Part shown: positions 57,961 to 64,000 of the stretch, piece by piece
Numbering within the stretch: the stretch's first letter is position 1
Layout of the letters: every line of letters starts with the position of its first letter
Assembly: GCF_900101015.1 (NCBI RefSeq)
Contig: NZ_FNFZ01000007.1
Span: forward strand, 94,468-158,467
Source: Sarcina sp. DSM 11001
GTDB taxonomy: Bacteria > Bacillota > Clostridia > Lachnospirales > Lachnospiraceae
Length of the DNA stretch: 64,000 nucleotides
Direction of reading: 5' to 3'
Notes under the pieces: generated by a model
Seen by the model: only the letters and a program-made list of their open reading frames with translations
What the model was told of the DNA's origin: nothing
Database searches by the model: none
Program-made: the position numbers and the translations under genes

Positions 57961-60900
57961 ATGAAAAGAGGAAACCGGTTTTTGGCAATGATTCTGGCGG
58001 TTGTACTGGCTGCAGGATCCCTGCAGGGAACAGCTTATGCAGCGCAGCAGATGGAGAGTTCACAGGAGGGCATCTCTCAAGAGGACGTCAGTCAGTTCAG
58101 TGAAGAGACAGAAGAGGATACAGAAAAAAACGAAAAGGATGTGCAGGAGGATGGAGAAGCGGATGCTCAGCCTTCTGAAAGCGATTTTTCTCAGGAAGAG
58201 GCTGATGATATAGAACCCGGTCAGGCAGACGACAATATAGAAACTGCGGTACAGCCTGCGGAGACAGAGAATAGTCCGGAAGACACAGGGGCTTCTCAGG
58301 AAAGTGCAGAGATCACGCAGGAAGAGATGTCTGATCCGCAGGAAGAGATAGTGGATCCACAGGAAAGCGCAGAGACCCCGCAGGAGGAGATGGAAGATCT
58401 GCAGGAAAACAGTGAGGTTCTGCAGGAATCCGCGGAAGCATCCGCTGATCCGCAGGAGGATCTGCCCGAACTGGTCGAGGTCGAGCTGGATCTGGAGGAT
58501 GAGATCCTGAATGTCACCCCTGCCATGGCAGCTTCAGTGGATACCGGAGCTGCACAGTCCTGTGAGACTCTCGAGGAGACACTCGGGTATGTCAGGGAGC
58601 AGGCTTTCTCCAGGACGGAGACGATCACAGTGCTTGTGCCCGAGTCTGTTTTCCTTGCGCTTGATCTGGTAGGCTTTTCTGATCTTTTTGCCCACGCGGG
58701 AGAACCGCGAGGGGGAGATTATCTCAAGAGCGCCATCTGGTCGATCAGGGCAGGATACCAGAGCCAGGAAGGGATGTACGCAGTTGTATATCATCTGCTT
58801 TACCACGACAGCGCAGAGGAGGAGCAGGAGGCGGACAGGGAGACAGCCCGCCTGGTCAGTGCGCTTGGACTGAAGGATAATACAAAGAGCGATTACGACA
58901 AGATAAAGGCGATTCACGATTACATTTGCGAAACTGTGGAGTATGACTACGATACTCTATACGGAAATCGGGACGATTATCCTCAGACCTACTGCGGATA
59001 CGGCGCACTTGTCAGGCATCTGGCCGTCTGCCAGGGGTACTCCTCGATGTTTTACCGTCTTGCCCTGGAAGCCGGGATCGACACCAGGATTATAAGCAGT
59101 AAAAAAATGGCCCATGCCTGGAATATTGTCCGGCTGGGAGATTTGTATTATCTGGTGGACTGCACCTGGGATGAGAACACCAATACAGAAGAATTCTTCC
59201 TTAAAGGGAAAAAAGATTTTGCCCGGCATGAGAACAGTGATGATGATTTCCATGAGGCGGCTTTTGCGGAGCGCTATCCGTTGTCTGAGTACCGGTACGG
59301 ATTTTCCCTGCAGAATCTGGGCGCGGCGCCCGACTACACTCTGCTCACCTGGAATCACGGGACTGTTTCCACATCGGCAAAGGACGGCCGTGCGAAGGTG
59401 CTTCTCTTTTTCTTCGAAGGCTGTTCGTTTACGGAGCCGATTCTGGAATCCCTGAGGGAGAAGACCTTCTCCGGGGTGGATTTTGTTTATGCATATATGA
59501 AATGGGATATAGAAGCACAGAAGAGAATCATTTCCGAAATAGGGAAGAGCCTGCCGGCAGATGTCCCCGGTACATATGCAGTATGCAACAATAACCTGGA
59601 GGCACTCAGCGAACTGGAGGAACTTACAGGAATCGCGGATCCCGAAGGATACACTTATTCTCCGACTATATTCCTGATCAATTCCAAGAACCAGATCGTC
59701 CTGGCCCAACACGGTGATCCCGGCAATCTTGAGATGATCGTCCGTGATTTTCTGGAGGATCCCAATGCCCCGGAGCCTGCCGGGGAGGACTTTGGAGAAC
59801 CTGCAGCGATGGGAAACTGCGGAAACAGTGCAGTCTGGCGCTTCTATGAGGACGGCACCCTCCGGATCAGCGGTGATGGACCTCTCTGGGACAATCTCTA
59901 CAGTAGTTCCCTTATCGGATGGGTCGACGAGGAGTTGATAAAGGAAGAAGATTCCTTTGCTCTTGAAAATATCCGCGGGGATTTTGTGAAGAATATCGTC
60001 ATCGACGCCGGGATCACGCGGTTGGGAATGGGGATCATCCGGTCTTTTGAGAACCTGGAATCCATCACCTTCCGCGGCCCTCTTCCCGATATTGACCAGC
60101 AGGGTCTGTATCATGGCTTCCGCATCTATTATCCGGAGGCGGAAGACAGTTGGAAAAACGCTGACAAAAGCATTTTTACTTCCTCTACAAAGTGGATCTC
60201 TCTGGACGAGAACGGTGTGCACCACCACAAATGGGGAGCATGGAAAACTATAAAAGCCGCGACCGTTCAGACGGAAGGCAGAAAGGAAAGATCCTGTACA
60301 GAGTGCGGGGTTAAAACGACTGCGGCTATCCCTAAGCTCGACCCCATCCCGATCACAAGCGCGAAGGTTACCTTCCCGGATTCCCTTGTCTATAACGGAT
60401 CGCCCCAGAAGCCGGTCCCCACTGTTAAAGCCGGTTCCTCGACGCTGAAAGCAGGGACGGATTACCGGATCACCTACAAAAACAACACTCATGCCGGGAC
60501 TGCCCAGGCAGTTCTTACCGGAACAGGGGACTATGCCGGAACCCTTACAGCTTCATTCAGGATTGGAAAGGCGGCACAGAAACTCACTGCCAAAGGCCCT
60601 TCCAGCCTGTCGGCCGGTAAGACAGCCTCTGTCACTGTGAGCGGAGCGAAGGGGACGAAGACCTTTTCATCTTCGAATACAGCAATAGCGGCTGTGGATA
60701 AAAATGGTTTGATTACAGCGAGGAAGGTCGGTACAGCGAAGATCACAGTGACATCCTCGGCGACTTCGGACTTCAACAAGGCTTCCAAAACCCTTACGAT
60801 CAACATTGTTCCCGCAGCGACAGCTTCTCTTACCGCAGACAATCAGGCGAAGGGTATTAAACTTACCTGGAAAAAGGTGGACGGCGCGAACGGTTACCAT

Positions 60901-61356
60901 GTCTATCGTGACGGCACAAGGATCAAGACCATTACCAGCGGCGGCACTGTGACCTATACCGACACCGCCGCCAATACCAACGGCACGAAGTATACCTACA
61001 AGATCGTGGCCAAGGCATCGACCGGGAACAGCACCCTGTCGAAGTCCCTTACGACCTACCGCGTGGCGCAGCCCACAGTGAAGACCCTGACCAACAGCTC
61101 TTCCAAAAAGATGACCGTGACCTGGGCGAAGAACGCCAGGGCGACCGGTTATCAGATCCAGTACAGCACCGACAGCGGCTTTAAGAGTGGAAACAATAGT
61201 GTAAATGTCTCTAATGTTTCCACCGTCTCCAAAGTTATTGGAAGTCTGTCAAAAGGGAAGACCTATTATGTCCGGATTCGGACTTACAAAACTGCCGGCA
61301 GTAAAAACTACTGGTCCGCATGGAGCGCGAAAAAGAGCGTGAAGATCAGTAAATGA
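57961..61356 (+). CDS. second secreted transglutaminase-like protein, multi-domain
   Basis: 1131 residues from ATG 57961 (AAAGGA upstream). Signal peptide (cleavage near residue 29), then a Glu/Gln-rich repetitive region to about 175. The transglutaminase-like domain has Cys357 in AVCQGYS, His385 in AHAWNIV and Asp400 in LVDCTWDE. A thioredoxin-like segment (about 460-600) follows, with VLLFFFEGCSF where the usual second active-site Cys is missing. After a BspA-like stretch (AVWRFYEDGTLRISGDG) come Ig-like/BIG domains and two fibronectin type III-like domains (WKKVDGANGYHVYRDG, WAKNARATGYQIQYS). No cell-wall anchor is seen. Overall design matches the protein at 19859-22729. Confidence 0.85.
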   Translation: MKRGNRFLAMILAVVLAAGSLQGTAYAAQQMESSQEGISQEDVSQFSEETEEDTEKNEKDVQEDGEADAQPSESDFSQEEADDIEPGQADDNIETAVQPAETENSPEDTGASQESAEITQEEMSDPQEEIVDPQESAETPQEEMEDLQENSEVLQESAEASADPQEDLPELVEVELDLEDEILNVTPAMAASVDTGAAQSCETLEETLGYVREQAFSRTETITVLVPESVFLALDLVGFSDLFAHAGEPRGGDYLKSAIWSIRAGYQSQEGMYAVVYHLLYHDSAEEEQEADRETARLVSALGLKDNTKSDYDKIKAIHDYICETVEYDYDTLYGNRDDYPQTYCGYGALVRHLAVCQGYSSMFYRLALEAGIDTRIISSKKMAHAWNIVRLGDLYYLVDCTWDENTNTEEFFLKGKKDFARHENSDDDFHEAAFAERYPLSEYRYGFSLQNLGAAPDYTLLTWNHGTVSTSAKDGRAKVLLFFFEGCSFTEPILESLREKTFSGVDFVYAYMKWDIEAQKRIISEIGKSLPADVPGTYAVCNNNLEALSELEELTGIADPEGYTYSPTIFLINSKNQIVLAQHGDPGNLEMIVRDFLEDPNAPEPAGEDFGEPAAMGNCGNSAVWRFYEDGTLRISGDGPLWDNLYSSSLIGWVDEELIKEEDSFALENIRGDFVKNIVIDAGITRLGMGIIRSFENLESITFRGPLPDIDQQGLYHGFRIYYPEAEDSWKNADKSIFTSSTKWISLDENGVHHHKWGAWKTIKAATVQTEGRKERSCTECGVKTTAAIPKLDPIPITSAKVTFPDSLVYNGSPQKPVPTVKAGSSTLKAGTDYRITYKNNTHAGTAQAVLTGTGDYAGTLTASFRIGKAAQKLTAKGPSSLSAGKTASVTVSGAKGTKTFSSSNTAIAAVDKNGLITARKVGTAKITVTSSATSDFNKASKTLTINIVPAATASLTADNQAKGIKLTWKKVDGANGYHVYRDGTRIKTITSGGTVTYTDTAANTNGTKYTYKIVAKASTGNSTLSKSLTTYRVAQPTVKTLTNSSSKKMTVTWAKNARATGYQIQYSTDSGFKSGNNSVNVSNVSTVSKVIGSLSKGKTYYVRIRTYKTAGSKNYWSAWSAKKSVKISK

Positions 61357-61497
61357 GCACTGTACTATGTTTGGCTTCCAGTTCGACGATGAGGAGCTTT
61401 ACATAGTCGCTAATTCGCGAAAGGGATTATACAGCCAGTGCAATAGGGATGTCATAAACTATATCCTAAGCCCGAAAGTGCTTGGAATGAAATTAAA

Positions 61498-61542
61498 ATG
61501 CAAGGGGAGAGTCACGGTTTACCCGGGACTCTCCCCTTGCAT
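61498..61542 (+). terminator. 16-bp perfect inverted repeat after the second transglutaminase gene
   Basis: ATGCAAGGGGAGAGTC pairs fully with its complement around a 13-nt loop. No T-run follows, so it may terminate weakly or protect the message. Confidence 0.55.
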
Positions 61543-61829
61543 ACTATCTCAATAAAGTCCGATATTGATTTACAGTTGATGTAGCGCCGGATACGTGAAC
61601 CGTACGTCCGGTGCAATGGGAGGGGCGGAGCCATTCAGCTCCCCTCTACCCTAATAGTCAGATTTTAATAGTCAGACTTTATAAGTCAGATTTTATAGCT
61701 GTGTCTTCAGCGGTCAGATCAACCGCCGGATCGACAGCCGGATCGACAACCGGATTTGATCATTGGATCTAAAGCATCCAGATTCACAACAGCTGAATTC
61801 TTATAACCTGATTGCTGACAGCCCTGTCC
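61543..61829. other. intergenic region with short tandem repeats
   Basis: No gene is seen. It contains a GAGGGG...CCCCTC hairpin near 61618-61648, about three copies of a TAGTCAGATTTTA-like unit (61652-61697) and three copies of CCGGATCGACA-like units (61724-61757). Confidence 0.7.
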
Positions 61830-63101
61830 TCAATAACCGGAATCTACGATTTCCCAACCACCGTTTTCAGTGCGTCCCAGCCACCACTGGTAATCGGTAT
61901 ATTCATAATCAGGCTCCCAGGCAGAGAGACCACTTTCGACCGGGCTGTGGAAGCTGCCCAGAAATTCGGCGACCTGTGTGTATTTTTCTGTTACGCCTTC
62001 ATGGGAATTCAGCCATGCGATGTTTTCTTCGGTGCAGCACTCATCCCCGGCATAGCGCAGGCTGTGGAGCTCGCAACCCTTCCAGGAGGCGAAGCTGCAT
62101 TTGATCTGGATGGCGGCCTCTTCCAGATCTTCCTGACTGTAGAGTTCGGAAGTGCCGTAGTCGATATCCACATCTGTCTCATTGACATCGCCCAGGTAAC
62201 TCTCCAGGGTCACACCGGTTGACATGATCTCTTTTGCAATATCAACGCTGTCGACATACCGGATGTGCCATGGTTCATAGCCATAACCAGTGAGATGCTC
62301 CTTACCCTCCAGAAAACGGAGGACGAAGCCGTAGTCTGCAATCTTCGCATGGATCTTTTCCCAGATCTCAGGATACTGGATCATGTCTTCGTTTTCAACA
62401 ACGTCGACGCCGTCGATAATGAGATACAGATCCAGCGCCAGTCCGGTGTGGTGTTCAGAGAAGCCCGGAGTCGCAACTGTCTTTGCGGCATAGTCCGCAC
62501 CGTATTTTTTTGTAAAATCGTCCATGATCCTCTGCTGATCAGCGACACTGCGGCGGCCGGAATCAAGATCCACGTACACACCCTCCTTTTCCAGGTCTTC
62601 CTTCAGGAGCAGGTAGGCATCATAGGTCTTTTTCTCCACCTCTACATCATCGCCCAGGGAATTTGTCGTATGGACGGTCTCAAGCGCGTCCTCCCAGCCC
62701 TCAGGCAGGGGATGAATCTTGTTGACCAGCACGAGATAGTTGATGCCCTCTGCAGCAGTCTGTGCACCGTCCGTGGCGGCAGTGGAGGCTGTTTCAGGAG
62801 CCACCTCTGTGGAGAAGGCAGCGGCCTCAGCAGTCGAAAACTCAGCAGCTGCTGCGGTCGAAAAGGCAGCGGCGTCAGCGGAAAGAGCAGCAGAAGCTTC
62901 CTCAGAGGCGGCAGCAGAGAGACCTGCAGAGGCATCATCAGAATCTTCAACAGAATCCACAGCGGAAACGTCGGCAGGAGCTTCCGTTTCTTTTTCTGTA
63001 TCTGCGGAGGGAGCAGCGGTTCCGGAAGAACAGGCCGCGAGCGCAAATACCATACCTGCCGCAACGATCAGGCTGCAGCATTTTTTCCATGTTTTTTTCA
63101 T
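61830..63101 (-). CDS. D-alanyl-D-alanine carboxypeptidase lipoprotein (M15/VanY family)
   Basis: 423 residues. Lipobox LAAC (Cys24). A long Ala/Ser/Glu-rich linker (about 30-120, with AAAFSTAAAAEFST repeats) reaches from the membrane. The M15B peptidase domain (about 120-285) has SGRRSVADQQ, the zinc-site motif SEHHTGLALDL and GYEPWHIRYV, which supply the His-Asp-His ligands. It trims the terminal D-Ala of peptidoglycan stems. The last 115 or so residues form an extra domain with four cysteines and a Trp-rich end (YQWWLGRTENGGWEIVD), not part of the minimal enzyme. The minus-strand ATG is preceded by GAGGAAA. It is transcribed alone, convergent with the preceding gene. Confidence 0.9.
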   Translation of the reverse strand: MKKTWKKCCSLIVAAGMVFALAACSSGTAAPSADTEKETEAPADVSAVDSVEDSDDASAGLSAAASEEASAALSADAAAFSTAAAAEFSTAEAAAFSTEVAPETASTAATDGAQTAAEGINYLVLVNKIHPLPEGWEDALETVHTTNSLGDDVEVEKKTYDAYLLLKEDLEKEGVYVDLDSGRRSVADQQRIMDDFTKKYGADYAAKTVATPGFSEHHTGLALDLYLIIDGVDVVENEDMIQYPEIWEKIHAKIADYGFVLRFLEGKEHLTGYGYEPWHIRYVDSVDIAKEIMSTGVTLESYLGDVNETDVDIDYGTSELYSQEDLEEAAIQIKCSFASWKGCELHSLRYAGDECCTEENIAWLNSHEGVTEKYTQVAEFLGSFHSPVESGLSAWEPDYEYTDYQWWLGRTENGGWEIVDSGY

Positions 63102-63268
63102 AACTTTTTTCCTCGCTTGTTCTGTTGTTTTGATATGGTGTTTTTCTTAAAACCACAAAAACACAGGTGCCGCTACTATAATACCTTAGTATTCATCAGA
63201 ATGGGAACGGTTTCGTATTATTTTAAATTGTTTTCACAAAGTGTCGGTTGTTATCACAGAGTATTCTC

Positions 63269-63320
63269 GGGGACGGTCCTTTTGTATCTGTCCCCTTGTT
63301 CCTGATTTTGACAGTTGGGG
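63269..63320 (+). repeat. palindromic intergenic repeat, copy D (decayed)
   Basis: The left arm GGGGACGGTCCTTTTGTATC and the following CTGTCCCCTTGTTCCTG are clear. The right arm is replaced by diverged sequence. Confidence 0.75.
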
Positions 63321-63649
63321 GGCAAGGGCAGACTGTCCGATAACCCACCATGTTTACAGTAAAAATTTTATCAAATTACTGGCCATGCTATGATCTGATC
63401 CAGGAAGCCAGCAAACCTGGCGGACTTTTTTGTCTGTGCAGCAGCGGCTTACGCCCCTGCTGCTTCTGACCCAAGCCGTGGATCCTGCTTCCAACCATAT
63501 GTCTTCTGCACACCGCTTTTGCTGACTGGTCCCCAGACAGCAAAAGCATGTTTCCTCTTCCGGCATCATGCGTTAACAGTTCATATAACGAATAAAGACG
63601 TCCACTGTTTTTCCTATATATAGTATAATGTATGCAGGAGGTGTACATT
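63321..63649. other. intergenic region upstream of the transposase
   Basis: No gene is supported. A GCAGCAG...CTGCTGC hairpin lies near 63438-63463. TATAAT at 63624-63629 and AGGAGGT at 63636-63642 serve the next gene. The left terminal repeat of the insertion sequence should be here but cannot be defined without the other end. Confidence 0.5.
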
Positions 63650-64000
63650 ATGCCGTATGTAAAGACAATCGACCGGAATCAAATGTATATGACATCACTT
63701 GACATGATGGTTGATCCCGACAGCATCGCAAGGATCATTGATGCCTTTGTTGATTCGCTCGATCTGACGGGAATGGGTTTCACAAACACCAATCCATCAT
63801 CAGAAGGCCGGCCTGCTTATAACCCGGGGTCATTGCTCAAGCTGTACCTGTATGGCCACAGGAATAACATGCGCTCTTCAAGAAAACTCCAGAAAGCCTG
63901 CCATGTGAACATTGAGGCAAAATGGCTCATGAAAGGTGCCGAGCCCGATTTCAGAACGATTTCCGACTTCAGGAAAGACAATGTCAGCAGGCTCAAAGAC
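63650..64000 (+). CDS. IS1182-like transposase, 5' part (cut by window end)
   Basis: 117 codons from ATG 63650 to the window edge without a stop; AGGAGGT precedes the start. It matches the N-terminal DUF772-type region of IS1182-family (IS5-like superfamily) transposases: RPAYNPGSLLKLYLYGH, MRSSRKLQKACHVNIEAKWL and PDFRTISDFRKDN. The DDE catalytic region lies outside the window, so intactness cannot be judged. Confidence 0.9.
   Translation, partial: MPYVKTIDRNQMYMTSLDMMVDPDSIARIIDAFVDSLDLTGMGFTNTNPSSEGRPAYNPGSLLKLYLYGHRNNMRSSRKLQKACHVNIEAKWLMKGAEPDFRTISDFRKDNVSRLKD
63650..64000 (+). mobile_element. insertion sequence, IS1182-like, left part
   Basis: Inferred from the transposase start. The element probably begins within 63321-63649 and continues past the window. 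Confidence 0.7.

Noticed and set aside
63388..63648. 86-codon minus-strand frame next to the insertion sequence
   Set aside because: Composition and lack of a start signal suggest chance; it overlaps the promoter region of the transposase.

Overview
The window looks like chromosomal DNA of a gut-type Gram-positive Firmicute, most likely a member of the Lachnospiraceae (Clostridia). The signs are strong AGGAGG ribosome binding sites, frequent TTG and GTG starts, rho-independent terminators, a clostridial-type isoleucyl-tRNA synthetase, an archaeal/Thermotoga-like four-subunit 2-oxoacid:ferredoxin oxidoreductase, an LPXTG surface protein and large secreted proteins with InlB-type, BIG2 and transglutaminase-like domains. 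Housekeeping genes are GC-rich; intergenic DNA and much of the LPXTG gene (about 42-46.4 kb) are clearly more AT-rich.

Layout. 0-2 kb: a structured element, an HprK-like kinase and a Nudix hydrolase. 2-5.6 kb: carB. 5.9-12.7 kb: an ABC importer operon (DUF3798-type lipoprotein, double-domain ATPase, two permeases, small anchored protein). 12.8-14.6 kb: a second copy of the structured element and the NAD-salvage gene pncB on the minus strand. 14.9-22.9 kb: two large secreted proteins (InlB-repeat/BIG2 protein and a transglutaminase-like protein). 23.3-23.9 kb: an array of eleven 52-53 bp repeats. 24-28.4 kb: porGDAB-type oxidoreductase plus a LysR regulator. 28.6-34.8 kb: ileS and glycogen phosphorylase. 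35-39.6 kb: ddl, murF, a second Nudix gene and an EamA transporter. 40-46.6 kb: a 2172-residue VWA/Cna_B/LPXTG surface protein. 46.6-48.5 kb: a PD-(D/E)XK nuclease-family transposase gene between two direct copies of a palindromic repeat. 48.7-54.8 kb: a small zinc-ribbon-like protein, a secreted 5'-nucleotidase and a malEFG-type sugar importer without its ATPase. 54.9-57.6 kb, minus strand: an amino-acid ABC system made of two fused proteins. 58-63.1 kb: a second transglutaminase-like secreted protein and a D,D-carboxypeptidase lipoprotein. The right edge cuts an IS1182-like transposase.

Together the genes cover pyrimidine/arginine precursor synthesis, NAD salvage, ferredoxin-linked oxoacid fermentation, glycogen breakdown, peptidoglycan precursor assembly and trimming, nutrient import and a large secreted/surface repertoire. 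No sortase, carA, malK or rRNA/tRNA gene is visible here.

Two themes stand out. First, a roughly 160-180 nt element occurs twice in opposite orientation, with different stem sequences that still pair; it looks like an unrecognised structured RNA. Second, tandem repeats are unusually common directly after genes, and at least five loci repeat the final codons and stop codon of the gene itself. In-frame low-complexity insertions (in a Nudix box and in IleRS) may reflect the same slippage-prone replication. Other notable points are an amino-acid ABC ATPase carrying an RsbW-like C-terminal domain, its partner permease with an apparently permuted substrate-binding domain, and the uncharacterised DUF3798-type importer.
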